Below are positions 34,766 through 45,661 of a stretch of 64,000 bases of DNA, piece after piece. The position numbers were made by a program, and so were the translations under genes. The number at the start of each line of letters is the position of its first letter. Within the stretch, counting starts at the first letter, position 1. The notes beneath the pieces were generated by a model. That model saw only the letters and a list, made by a program, of their open reading frames with translations. It had not been told where the DNA came from and did no database searches. This DNA is from Plecoglossus altivelis (Eukaryota > Chordata > Actinopteri > Osmeriformes > Plecoglossidae): contig BROE01000023.1 in assembly GCA_036571765.1 (NCBI GenBank), positions 574,950-638,949 on the forward strand, read 5' to 3'.

Positions 34766-37700
34766 TCACTTTCTCTCTCCCCTTTGTCGTGTTCAGTGAC
34801 AGGCGTGGCCCACCGCCTCCACACCAAACACGGCAAGAACGTGGTTCTCCTGGGGGAGGGTTGCCAGGCCGTCAGGGTGGGGGGTTACGCACATGGCATC
34901 GTGTTCAGCGCCAAGGAGCTTCAGACCAATGAGCTGTTTGAGGTGAGGCCGGCGCTCGGGGGGGGGGGGGGGAGCAGCGGCACACGTCCAGCGTGGAGCT
35001 GAGAATGGACTTTGCTTTAAATAGGCTGTCGTCCAAATGATCCCAAAATGACTCAAATAAGCATTTTGTGAAAAACAAAACGAAAAACTGTGTTTCACGC
35101 AAGGGCACATTCTTTTTTTTCTCTTCTTTTTTTTTTTTTTTCTTATCGGATGTAATTTGTCTTTCGAAAACCAACGTTTTTACTAAACGTCCTCCCTGCT
35201 TGTTCCACATCTCACCTGTCTTGTCTCTCTGTCTCTCTGTCTCTGTCTCGCTGTGCCAGGTGAAGATAGACGAGGTGGACGAGCAGTGGTCGGGTTCCCT
35301 CCACATGGGTTTGACCACACTGCAGCCCCCAGACCTGCCGTCCTGCCCCATGTCTGGTCTGTCACCCTCCCTGCTCCAGCTGCGCTCCAAGGTCACCTGG
35401 CTGCTGGCTGGCTCAGAGGTGCGCCGCAATGGTGTGCTGCAGAGACAGAACTACTGCTGCTCCCTGGACAGACTGACGGTGAGACAGACCCTCCATATCC
35501 TATCTACTTTCCCTCATACTCTGTCAACCCTCCTCCATATCCTGTCTATGCTCCTCCATATCCTGTCTATGCTTTTACGTTCCCCCATATCCTGTCTGTG
35601 CTCCTCCATAACCTGTCTGAGCTCCTCCATATCCTGTCTACGCTCCTCCATATCCTGTCTGCGCTCCTCCATATCCTGTCTGCGCTCCTCCATATCCTGT
35701 CTGCGCTCCTCCCTCTGTATCCTGTCTGCGCTCCTCCCTCTGTATCCTGTCTGCGCTCCTCCCTCTGTCTCCTGTCTGCGCTCCTCCGTATCCTGTCTAC
35801 GCTCCTCCCTATCCTGTCTACGCTCCTCCCTATCCTGTCTGCGCTCCTCCCTCTGTATCCTGTCTACGCTCCTCCGTATCCTGTCTACGCTCCTCCATAT
35901 CCTGTCTACGCTCCTCCCTATCCTGTCTGCGCTCCTCCCTCTATATCCTGTCTGCGTTCCTCCGTATCCTGTCTGCGCTCCTCCGTATCCCGTCTGCGCT
36001 CCTCCGTATCCTGTATGCGCTCCTCCGCATCCCGTCTGCGCTCCTCCGCATCCCGTCTGCGCTCCTCCGCATCCCGTCTGCGCTCTTCCGCATCCCGTCT
36101 GCGCTCCTCTGTATCCTGTCTACCTTCCCTAATAAGAGGGATACGAACCCAAAAAACTCATTTGTGTGTGTGTGTGTGTGTGAGTAGGTTGGGAACCGTG
36201 TCGGAGTGAAGAGGTGCAGTGATGACACCATGCACATCCTCATTGACGGAGAGGACATGGGCCCTGCAGCCACCGCTGTAGCTAAGGTACACACACGCAC
36301 ATTGCACACAGACACACAAATCCACATGCTCACTTAAATAAAGGCTCAAAAGACATACGCGATTGTCAACAAGCCCTCTCACAGACACACATGCATTGTT
36401 TGCATCCACGTGTGAGTCGATGCAGTACATTCACACAAAGCTAATCTGCGCCCCCCCCCCCCCCCCCCCCGCAGAATGTTTACGCGGTGCTGGACCTGTA
36501 CGGGCGCGTGACGGCCATCTCCATCGTCAGCTCCTCCCTACTAGAGGAGGCCGAGAGCCTAAAAGCCCCCTCGCTGTCATCCGACAGCTGCAGCGAGGGA
36601 GAGGAGGAGGGCTCCCCGGTGAGTCCGAAGGGAGGGAGAGAGGGAGGTGGTAGACTGAGGTATAGAGAGAGAGACAACCAGGAAGAAGCACTTTTGTAAA
36701 TACGGCATTGATTTGTTTCGAGTCATGGTTGTGTGACCATGTTTGGCCTTCATCCTGCACGAGGTATCCACAAGAAGCTTTGAAACGCGCTTCTCTGTGA
36801 ATGCAGGCGTTGAGCCAAGACAGATGCTTATTTTGAACTCAAACTAAAATGTCTCCACCCCCGACCCCAGGTGGACAGGGAGCTCGCCCCAGTGCCGACA
36901 GTCATGGTCTTCCTGGAGAACCATGGAAAGAACATCCAGCTGTCCAATCAGAATCTGACGGCCGCCCGGGTCTCCAGCTACAACCAGGGGCTCCTGGTCA
37001 CTGCACAACCCCTCCCCTGCCAGCAACTGTTCCAGGTGTGTGTCAGTAGGCGCGTATGTCTGTTTGTGCAGGGCCAGGTGTGTGTCTGTTGACGGCCAAT
37101 GGTGTTAGTGTGTGTGTGTTTCTGGGAGAGTCCACACGAACGCATTCCCGACTCACGATCAGATCCCTGTGCCACTGTACCCAGTTTCAGATCGACCGCC
37201 TTAACCCATCGTGGACATCATCGCTGTCGCTAGGGGTGATTGGCCATTCCCCCGACCGGCTGAACTTCCCGTCGACGGCCTGCTGTCTTAAGCGCTCAGC
37301 CTGGCTGCTCCAGAGAGACTCCGTCTTCCACAACTCCCTCAAGGTAGAGACACACACTCACTGCACTCAGTCCACATCAGTGTGGTCTGGTATTTTTGCT
37401 GACTTGGTCTGAAACTGGTGTCCATTTTTATCTTGTTTTTTTTTTGGTAAATGATTTCTCTGTTTGTTATTTTGCTCTCTCTTATTTCTCACTTTCCCTC
37501 TCAATCTGCTTTTCTCCATCCCTCCCTCCCTCCGTTCCTCCCTGGCAGATCTGTGAGAACTATGGTCCTAACCTGGACACCTGTCCAGAGGGCACAGTGC
37601 TGGGCCTCCTGGTAGATGGGAACAGCTGTCTGCACCTGTACGTGAATGGTATGGACCAGGGTGTCGCTGCCCAGGACATCCCCGCCCCCTGCTACCCCCT

Positions 37701-40700
37701 CTTAGACCTGTATGGCCAGTGTGAACAGGTGAGACACGCGCACACTCTAGATATAGATCTATATCTAGATATAGATATAATCTATATCTATCTATAGATA
37801 TATCTATAGATAGATATATTATAGATATATATATCTATCTATAGATATATATAAAGGGATGGACATGGTCAGCAACAATACTCAGGTAGGCTGTGGCGTT
37901 GCAATGATGCTCAATTGGTACCAAGGGACCCAAAGAGTGCCAAGAAAATATTCCCCACACCATTACACCACCACCACCACCCTGAACCGTTGATACAAGG
38001 CAGGATGGATCCAAGCTTTCATGTTGTTGACGCCAAATTCTGACCCTACCATCCGAATGTCACAGCAGAAATCGAGACTCATCAGACCAGGCAACATTTT
38101 TCCAATCTTCTATTGTCTAATTTCGATGAGCTTGTGCAAATTGTAGCCTCAGTTTCCTGTTCTTAGCTGAAAGGAGTGGCACCCGGCGTGGTCTTCTGCT
38201 GCTGTAGCCCATCTGCCTCAAAGTTCGACGTACTGTGCGTTCAGAGATGCTCTTCTGCCTACCTTAGTTGTAACGGGTGGTTATTTGAGTCACTGTTGCC
38301 TTTCTATCAGCTCGAACCAGTCTGGCCATTCTCCTCTGACCTCTGGCTTTAACAAGGCATTTCCGCCCACAAAACTGCCGCTCACTGGATATTTTGTCTT
38401 TTTCGGACCATTCTCTCTCTCTCTCTCTTCTCTCTCTCGGCTCGTGCAGTTAACCTTCCTCTCTCTCGATCGCTCTCTCCTTCGCTCCTCTCGCTCTCTC
38501 CTCATCGCCTCTTCTCTCTCTCGCTCTCTCGTCAAGGCCTCTCTTCTCGCTCTCGTTCCGCTCTCGCGTCTCTTACCGGTCGACGCTTCTTCCCTCGCTC
38601 GTCTCTCGCGTCATACTCCGTGCTCTCTCCAACCTCGCACTCGTCCTCGCTACTCTCTCTCTTGCGGCCGTCTTCTCTTCCGTGCTACTCTCTCCCGCCA
38701 TACCTCCCCCTCCCTCCATCCGCTCCAATACACACACACATACCCTAGCCAAGCTCACTACACCACAATGATGTGAGAACTAAATGGTAAGCCATAGTCT
38801 AAGTAGCCCTGCGTAAATCAGAATCGTGGCTCATATCGCTGTACAGACCCCTTCATTCAGACTCCCTGCTCCTTAGATAGTACGGTCACCTGCATGTTTA
38901 GCATCAATTGAATGCGAGTCAGATTAAATACCCACTTTAGCACTTTTCCTTGGTACGTCGTGTAAAGCCGCATAAATCCCAGTTTAGGAGGAAGAAAAGA
39001 CTTCTGGCAGCATGGGCTTTGTTTTCTCTTACATCACAGTGGGCACTCACCCAAGGAGCTGTGTGACAGGACAAACATCACAAAGCATGTTTTTACGTTG
39101 TCCTGGCAGGTTACCATAGTAACCAACAATGTACCGGCTGTGGGAGGGGAGAGCGGCGAGACGCGTTGCCAGGGCGACATGGAGAAGGCTGATATGGTTG
39201 ACGGTAAATTGCATAATCTTGGCAATCCTCAATTTGGCAAAGGGTGGACGTGGAGGAACTGTTTATGCAGTTTTCCGATATGTACTGTGTTTGATAAGAT
39301 TTGATGTGGTTGCATTGTAGTTGATTGACTGATTTAAATAAGGGGAAAAAAATATGTATCCACAGTATTATGGCTTTGCAGGTGTACCCTACAGCATATG
39401 TACACATACACAGAGATTGTGAGAGAGATTACTTAAACCCTTGTGCTTTTTCACTTTCTAAGTCCCCCTGTCCTAAGGGTCAAAAAGGCCCCACTGTCAG
39501 CACTGAAATAAAGCATGTACATTTATCAGAAATATTTATTCAAGTACATGCATATTTAGTTCAAGTACATGCAATCTAAATGTCTCGTTGTGGATGTGCA
39601 TGTTTTTGCGTTAAACATAGTTTTGGGTCATTCTGGCCCCCGAAGAGAACACAGGCCATGTGTTTTGAGTGAGATCCCTTCCTGTGTTTGTCTCAGGTAT
39701 TAAAGAGAGTGTGTGCTGGACGCCCCCTCCAGAGGTCAACCCCAACAAGACATGCGAGTACCAGGCCCTGTGCTCACGCTTCAAGGACCTACTCACTCTA
39801 CCGGGTGAGACGCGCTCCACTTAGTCAGCCACTGCCCCCTGCAGGCCCTCTGCTACCCCTGCACTCTCCTCAGACGCATCACACTCACCTCACACACATC
39901 ACACTCTCCTCACATGCATCGCACATCACACTCACACACATTGCATTCTCCTCACACACACATCACACTCTCCTTTCACACATCACACTCATCACACTCC
40001 GCTCACACACATCACACACATGTCACACTCTCCTCACACACTCTCCTCACACACGTCCAACGTTTCCCTCCCATCGCTCCACCTCCTCCTCTCCTCTCTC
40101 TTTCAAGCTCACACGAAGGACTACAAAAGGTGTCATGCAGGAAAGGGAACAGAAAGCCTTATTCTTGTCCTGAAGCTGTCATAACTCTACCCCCTTCCCC
40201 CTTAGATGGTTACTTCAACGAGGAGACCAAGTGCAACCTGTGCTACTGCGAGTCCTGCCACAAGCTCCGGGGAGATGAGGCGTATTACAAGAGAGGAGAG
40301 CCGCCTAGGGACTACGCCCTGCCCTTCGGCTGGTGTCGCTTCGCTCTTAGGTCAGAGGGCAAACACACTCTCCTCCTCAGAAACTGGCTTTAAAGCGCCT
40401 CACTTGAAAGAGTTTGGAAAATGTCAAAAACATTTTGATGTCATCTGGGTTTGTATTAGGTATTAAAGGTATACTTAGATCTTTAAAAGAATGACTTTAG
40501 GAGCAGTAAAATAATGAACTTAGTGAGGAGTTATATGGATATTGGCTCCATGTTACAGGTGTTGCCTTGACAGAGACCTTTGTGTTCTTAAAGTCTTCTG
40601 ATGACCGTCTGTGTTTGTCTTGCTTGGGTTCCCGTCCTTCTGTCGCTTGGCCTCCCTCCAGGATCAAGCCCCACTGCGAGGTGTCGAACGCCCTGAAGAA

Positions 40701-41646
40701 GTGGCACATAGCCTACCACGGCACCAGCGTAGGAGCCCTGCGCCGTACCCTGGATCACAGCCAGCTACTCTCCGGTGCGCAAACAATATGACAGACATCT
40801 TGAGCTCATTCAAGTGATTACAAAACACAGGGATTACATATAAAAGGCAAAAACATCCTAGGTCTAAGGCTCTGTTTTTTTTCCTGATGTTACTTCAGGC
40901 TCTAGTACAGATGAGTTTCAACATTAAAGCACAGGGTTTAGTCTTAACATTACCCATATTTAAACACGTTAGTAAACAGCTTAAGCGTCTGGTGGCATTC
41001 CAGGTACGTCGTCCATCTTCTCCGTGTCTCCGGTGAAGACCGACGGGCCGAATGGCTACAGCGAGCCGGAGGAGAACAGCGCCCCAGAGAGGGAGGTTCC
41101 CAAAGTGCAGCTGTCCCCCACCATGCGCTACTCTGGCCTGGAGGTGTTCGCCCCTAAAGTGCAGTACGTGTCGCAGGGTTGCACAAGCCTTTCATTGTTC
41201 TACTTGTCAGTTCCCACAGTCTACACTCCTAGTCTCTTGTCAAAAGTGGATATGTAGTAATAATAATGATGGTGATGAGAAAAATAATGATAGGAATTAT
41301 GACTTATATCAGATAATGCTAAATTTTGTTTGTAGTATTTTAACCTTTTTTTCAAGGACATAAACTAGGCTTGTGTTGGAGAGGTTAGAAAGACAGTGGA
41401 GGGAGGTCCAACATAAAGTTGATATGCCTCCTTCCATCCAGATTCCGGGACCCTCGCTCCCAACGCTGCCACCTGGCCCAGGTGGGATTCCAGGTGTGCG
41501 TCCGCCCAGGCTCCTACAAGGTGGGGCCTCAGACACTGGGCTCCAGTGAGGCCCTCGACCCCCGCTTCAGCAACACGGAGATCGAGTGGATCACCAAGGA
41601 GCATGGGTGCACGCTTCTCTACGGCCTGCTGGTGCGGGTGGAGTGA
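21484..41646 (+). CDS. neurl4: Neuralized-like protein 4, 29 exons
   Basis: Scaffold with six NHR domains; in mammals it partners HERC2 and CP110 at centrioles. Exons: 21484-21648, 24853-25363, 25582-25647, 25853-26304, 26724-26835, 27085-27173, 27382-27454, 27789-28062, 28350-28531, 28964-29049, 31885-32047, 32307-32517, 32622-32698, 32931-33009, 33590-33765, 34229-34357, 34797-34942, 35260-35478, 36188-36286, 36475-36618, 36871-37035, 37185-37343, 37549-37728, 39110-39203, 39697-39804, 40206-40350, 40662-40774, 41004-41163, 41442-41646. All phases join, giving about 1593 residues (human about 1562). NHR repeats lie at about 3-167, 349-516, 556-722, 755-925, 949-1121 and 1161-1325, most ending in a DLYG motif. 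The tail has a Cys pair region (CNLCYCESC) and a conserved block with WHIAYHGT. Linkers are species-variable: a Glu run in exon 2, a Gly run in exon 4. ATG 21484 (AAGATGG) is preferred over ATG 21433 because the human protein aligns from ELHPR. Confidence 0.93.
21649..24852 (+). other. neurl4: neurl4 intron 1
   Basis: A 3.2-kb intron, GTAAAC to CCCCCCAG. Mostly unique-looking AT-rich sequence. Short G runs lie at 23685-23694 and 23955-23964. No other gene or mobile element could be supported. Confidence 0.8.
29092..31777 (-). mobile_element. Rex3-like RTE non-LTR retrotransposon, internally deleted, with 10-bp target-site duplication
   Basis: Inserted antisense in neurl4 intron 10. Read on the minus strand it has an endonuclease start (GTWNVTSV, then a [15 protein letters not shown] block) near 31300-31100, reverse-transcriptase pieces ([15 protein letters not shown] near 30140; FADDDVLM near 29900; [20 protein letters not shown] near 29700), and a (GATG)n-type 3' tail at 29101-29120, the Rex3/RTE hallmark. 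The endonuclease jumps after its first third to the region before RT, and the RT has small deletions, frameshifts and stops, so it is dead. TCTCATCTCC at 29092-29101 is repeated exactly at 31768-31777, flanking the element as a target-site duplication, though it may overlap the tail by one base. Length is about 2.7 kb. Assignment to Rex3 is by recognition of the tail and protein. Confidence 0.88.
34490..34675 (+). mobile_element. tRNA-derived SINE fragment
   Basis: In neurl4 intron 16. It contains a B-box-like GGTTTGAATCCTGGGCC (about 34519), then a body with CATGCATATCTTCTCCCC and a CCCTACATTTCCTGTCAC segment, ending near a short A-rich tail (ATAAAAACAAAAG). This order matches a SINE family common in teleosts, from memory. 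The A-box side is degenerate or missing, so it is probably 5'-truncated. Confidence 0.55.
34726..34758. repeat. (CT)n microsatellite near an acceptor
   Basis: Pure CT repeat after a C-rich stretch. It forms part of the pyrimidine tract before neurl4 exon 17 (34797). Confidence 0.85.
35490..36123. repeat. Minisatellite in neurl4 intron 18
   Basis: About 630 bases of tandem units built on CTCCTCCATATCCTGTCTGCG (21 bp), with 25-bp variants that contain CCCTCTGT. Variant classes are clustered: ATATCC units first, CTCTGTATCC units in the middle, CGCATCCCG units at the 3' end, which suggests growth by local duplication. The array starts about 12 bases after the exon 18 donor (35479) and ends about 64 bases before the exon 19 acceptor. 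It is stop-free in more than one frame. Confidence 0.95.
36163..36183. repeat. (TG)n repeat serving as acceptor tract of neurl4 exon 19
   Basis: About 10 TG units directly before GAGTAG|GTTGGG, in the place where a pyrimidine tract is normally found. Confidence 0.9.
36451..36470. repeat. Poly-C run before neurl4 exon 20
   Basis: Twenty consecutive C residues followed by GCAG|AATGTT. The whole pyrimidine tract of this acceptor is cytosine. Confidence 0.9.
37745..37850. repeat. GATA/TATC palindromic simple repeat
   Basis: Interleaved AGATATA, CTATAT and TATCTA units, with many self-complementary stretches, in neurl4 intron 23 directly before a Tc1-like fossil. It can fold into hairpins. Confidence 0.85.
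37856..38415 (-). pseudogene. Tc1/mariner-type transposase fossil
   Basis: On the minus strand this matches, from memory, the N-terminal and middle part of a Tc1-like transposase widespread in teleosts. It includes the segment encoding a [12 protein letters not shown] stretch at 38380-38410, and a glycine-rich region (the ACCACCACCACCACC on + at 37968) that precedes the catalytic block in such proteins. Frames are broken by indels, and the N-terminal end is replaced by CT-rich simple sequence from about 38408. No terminal inverted repeats were found, so it cannot move itself. It lies in neurl4 intron 23. Confidence 0.75.
38408..38725. repeat. CT/CG-rich low-complexity tract
   Basis: Degenerate CTCTCTCG-type repeats continuing from the broken end of the Tc1 fossil. 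Arg/Glu-rich and Ser/Leu-rich frames over it are compositional. Confidence 0.75.
39858..40056. repeat. CACA-rich imperfect tandem repeat
   Basis: Loose repeats of a TCACACTCTCCTCACACACA-like unit in neurl4 intron 25. Confidence 0.8.
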
Positions 41647-43690
41647 GGGGTTGGATGGGGGTGGGGAGGGAACCTAAAAAAAAACTCTTACTTGATCGTT
41701 CGCCCAACTTTCCCACCCCGGCCTCGAGGTCGAGACTCTTCTGGACGGCGTGTTGCTGCTGGGGATGGTTGCCGATTCACCCGTGTGGTTTTAACGTTTG
41801 TTTTTGTTTTTTTGGGGACACTTTTTTATTATTATTCTTTTGGAGGGGCGTCGGTGGTTCCAGAGAAGAACAGACACTGCCTGCACTTTATGTTTTGGAC
41901 TTGTGGGCGATTTTTAACAAACTGCCGGTCGACGTTAGTTTTACTTCGCCGCCGTTGTTTTCAGCCTCGGTTGTCTTTGTTAGCAACCACTTGCTTTCTT
42001 TCCATCCATCCACTCTCCCTCCCTTACACTCCTATCATCATCCCTACTCAACCCCCCTCCCCTTCCTGTTCTGGATCTTCAGGAGCGGGGATGGCTGTTT
42101 TACCCATCTGGAAAAACGTTGGTGTTTCATACACATTGACCTCACCACCAGAGAACGATGACCATCACCTGCTACTCTGCATGGTCAAGAACAAGTAGAC
42201 TTTTTAAAAGACTCTTTACTGCAGGACAGACAGTCCCAACGTTGAACGCTTACTCAAAAAGAAAGATGGGAAAGACTTGAAACTGAAAACTTGGACGAGG
42301 AAAAGGCCCTAAGAGCCTCTGTGGCTTTCGATGGAGGTCATTTTGAAATGGTAGAAAGCTGTTTACAGGTGTGACGCTGTCACTGTCCGTGCTGCCCCTC
42401 TGTCTGCCTCACCTCCAACCTCCCTCAACAGTCTTTGTTCGTGTGTCTTGTCTGTCCGTCTTCCATTCTCTCACAGCACTGATTGTCCAACATCCCCCTG
42501 TCCTTGTTGGTGGAAAGCACTCACTAGAACCCTCCTAGTACCAAGAGCTTAGTGATGGAATGTGTCCAACAGTTGAACAAAACAAATGGGCCTTTCTGCA
42601 CATTCAGTCCTCTCAGTCGTCTCTAAAATGTGAACATAAAACACAGGACTTCTTGTTTTGTTTCTTTTCTTCTTCTAAACGCAGTCCTGTTTCCTCCACT
42701 GATGGTAACAAGGTGACTCACAGGGGCTGTTCATGTGTAGGGTGACTATGAGCCATGACAGGGCTGGATTCCATTGTAGCCTTTAAACTATTTCTGAAGC
42801 ACCTACCCGGTTTGGGTGAATAACTTTTATAAGGCCTATTATAAGATTTGGCGCAACATCGAATATATTACCTTACAGTACATCATACACACTGGTTATA
42901 AACCAGACAAGACTATCTAGGGCTGAAAGGAAATTGTGTTCCGGTTTGAGTCCCTTGTCCGGCCCATGTTCATGTCATATTCTGTTTTACTCGTTTACAC
43001 TAACGTCCAGTGTGCTGATCCATTGTTTATCAGGGAGGACGTTCAAAGCCAACCATGTCTTTGGGTTTGCTGCGTATAAGCGCTCTTACGCAAAGACTCT
43101 TGGGAAACAGAGTCTTAATGACGGCCCTGATGCTGGAGTTTACATTGTGAATGTGATTCATTAGGGCTCGGTTGCTGTTTGTAGTCCGTTTGACGCTCTA
43201 CGACTTTCGATTACACATGACAAAGATGTTACACAGGGGTTTACAACTTCACCCAAATATTCACCTAATAATTGATTGTAAGCAGACAGCTCTCCCAAAG
43301 CATATCTTTCAATTACATTCTGTTAGTTTTGTTATGTTGCCAACTAGATATACTCATGTGTAACATCACCACATGCATTCATGTCCTGCCATCTTGCCAA
43401 GGGAACGGAACGGTTTGATAGGAGTCAATTATTTTCTTGCCTCCTCTGATAAACTGTGTAATGTTATTTATTGCAAAAAGATGGCAGTTTGAAAAATAAC
43501 TTGCTTGCAAAGTCCAATCATAATGTGAAAATATGGGGTTATTTAAAGCCCGGTGCTGCTTTTTATGAGAATTAATTTGTATAATATTGTTTCTGTCTTG
43601 TTTCATTTTGTTCTCTATGTTGCGTTGTACAGGCTGTTACATAACATAAAATCATATCTTCCTGATTTGTAAAAAAAATGAATAATAAAC
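41647..43690 (+). other. neurl4: neurl4 3' UTR and poly(A) signal
   Basis: After the TGA the sequence loses coding character. The most likely poly(A) signal is AATAAA at 43684-43689, giving a 3' UTR of about 2 kb. No other exon was found here. Confidence 0.55.
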
Positions 43691-43732
43691 CGACAGTGAC
43701 AGTATGCACATACAAACCATCCAGAAACAGTT

Positions 43733-45661
43733 TTTATTTTTTATTATATGTATACTGTATATTATTTATTATATTATGACACAATAGGAAGCAGGAATGG
43801 ACAGAAATCACAACCGTCGTCTTGGTTCCTTTTCTGCTGTTTTATTTGGAGTAGGAAAAATCCAGTCACTGATATTATTGCAGTGTTGCATAATTACTCA
43901 ATCACACCTTCTTAAAATGATGTTTAGTCATTACTTCTTTAAGGCCAATAGTGTGTTCTTTTAAAAACCGCTGGCTCACATGAGCACAAACTGCCTTATC
44001 CTTTTTGTGACAGACACACACGTACGTACCTACCTACACACACACGCACACGTCATCAATGTCAATGCACAGCGTCTCATTTCGCTGTCCCATGACAGAG
44101 GGGACAAGAGTTCAAAGGTCAAACATGGAGAGATGATCGGTCCAAGAAAGTTTCAAAAATTAAACTCCCCCTCCCTCCCTCCTCCCAGGGCTTAAAATTG
44201 TCCATCCATAATTGTTCCATAAACATCTTCAAAACAGCTATCTACTGTAGCAAATGTAGCAAATGTCCAGTTGCATAGTCTGTTTTGTCCGTCTGTCGAA
44301 GGGGACGACAAATCTACAGACTCATCAAATCGCCAGGCCTAACCTACAGTCATTCAATTATGGGCTGGAGTTTATCCTCCACAGGACCAAATCCAAGCTT
44401 TTTTTCCTTGTACGCTAACGAAAACAGGCACATGGAAGTTGGAGAAGGTTTGACTCTGGTTCCGGTTCTACTGGTTGGAACTTGGGGCAGATGTTTTCCA
44501 GTAGGTCCTCAGGACCGTTCTGGAACGGAGAAATGGGTAAGAAGCAGTTTGTGCAACAAAAGCACAGACACGTGTGTCTTGCAGGAATCGCAAAAGGTTT
44601 TAGTTGCATTTGACAATCTGTCATAATTTGATTGTAGTGGGGAGGGGGGGGGGTGTTAAAAGCCAGCAGAGAAACAAACTGATTGATCCAGCTGCATTGA
44701 GATAAGCACTTTGCAAACTAACAGTCAGTCAAATGATTTGAGGGGAAAATAAATAAATAAATTAGACAAATAAATAAATAGCAAGAGAAGTTCCTTATGT
44801 TTCAACACATCAACTTCCATCCCTCACAGTAGCCAACATTCCATTAAACATCAAACTGAGTTTCTTTGTCAAATGGGAGATCGCAGAAGTCTAAAACAAA
44901 AAAAAGTTACTAACAGTTAAATAACGGACGTGACAACCTTCCAACAACAGACGTTAACATTTGAAGACTCGTCAGGAGAAACCAAACAAAAATCGTAACT
45001 AGAAGCTATTTTAGCTCAATAATAAATACTGTGGGAATGTACCTTTTGTAGGTTGAGAGTCATTGCCCTACCTTCTTCACCTGGTGAATAAGTTACATGT
45101 GCTTGAATCAGCTAACATTAAAACACCAGTGAAATCCGTAACAAAAATAATATCATTAAAAACACTTTGCCTCCCCAAAGTCAGAACAGCCAGCTCCTTT
45201 CATCTTAAAATCCCAAGGCTATGCTTGGATGGCCATGCGCTCAAATAAGAACGCTGATTCCCTCTATTAAGAAAATGGCTGTTACGTGCTGGTATCCTTG
45301 GTCGCACCACAACTGTACTTGCTGGGTTGAGTTGGTTCGGAAAAATGTGCCTGCCATGTCATGGTGCGCCACCGAGGGAGAGGAGAAGCAGCGTGGAAAA
45401 AGGAGTCCTTCAAAATGCTTCAGAGATCCCGGCACAGGAGAGGCAAGGGGAGGGAAGCGGAGTCTGAGTAGCGAGATTCAGGCAGCAATCTTTTTTCTTT
45501 TTTTCTCTGAGAAGGAAAGGGGGGTTGAGGGAAAGAGAGAGACAGGTCGGGTCTCTTCACCGTAGAAAGAGCGTGAGAACTTCGGAAAAGGACAGAGAAG
45601 AAAGGATAAGGGAGGTGAGCAGCAGCAATGTCTTTCTTCTCTCTTTTCAGACCGCTGCGCC
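43733..45661 (-). other. hdlbp: hdlbp 3' UTR and poly(A) signal
   Basis: On the minus strand after the vigilin stop at 45662. Candidate AATAAA signals (TTTATT on +) lie at 43733-43738 and near 43840, implying a 3' UTR of about 1.8-1.9 kb. An (AAAT)n stretch at 44745-44782 and a G run near 44641-44652 are the only simple repeats. Confidence 0.5.

Noticed and set aside
35490..36123. Regular repeats that could be taken for a CRISPR array
   Set aside because: Units are directly adjacent with no unique spacers, vary in length (21 or 25 bp), lie inside a vertebrate intron and have no cas genes nearby. This is a minisatellite.
35068..36132. 354-codon + strand frame
   Set aside because: It is neurl4 exon 18 plus read-through of its flanking introns and minisatellite, not a separate gene. 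The exon part is annotated within neurl4.
41263..41320. Box C-like GTGATGA in a neurl4 intron, a possible C/D snoRNA
   Set aside because: No box D (CTGA) at a suitable distance and no terminal stem.
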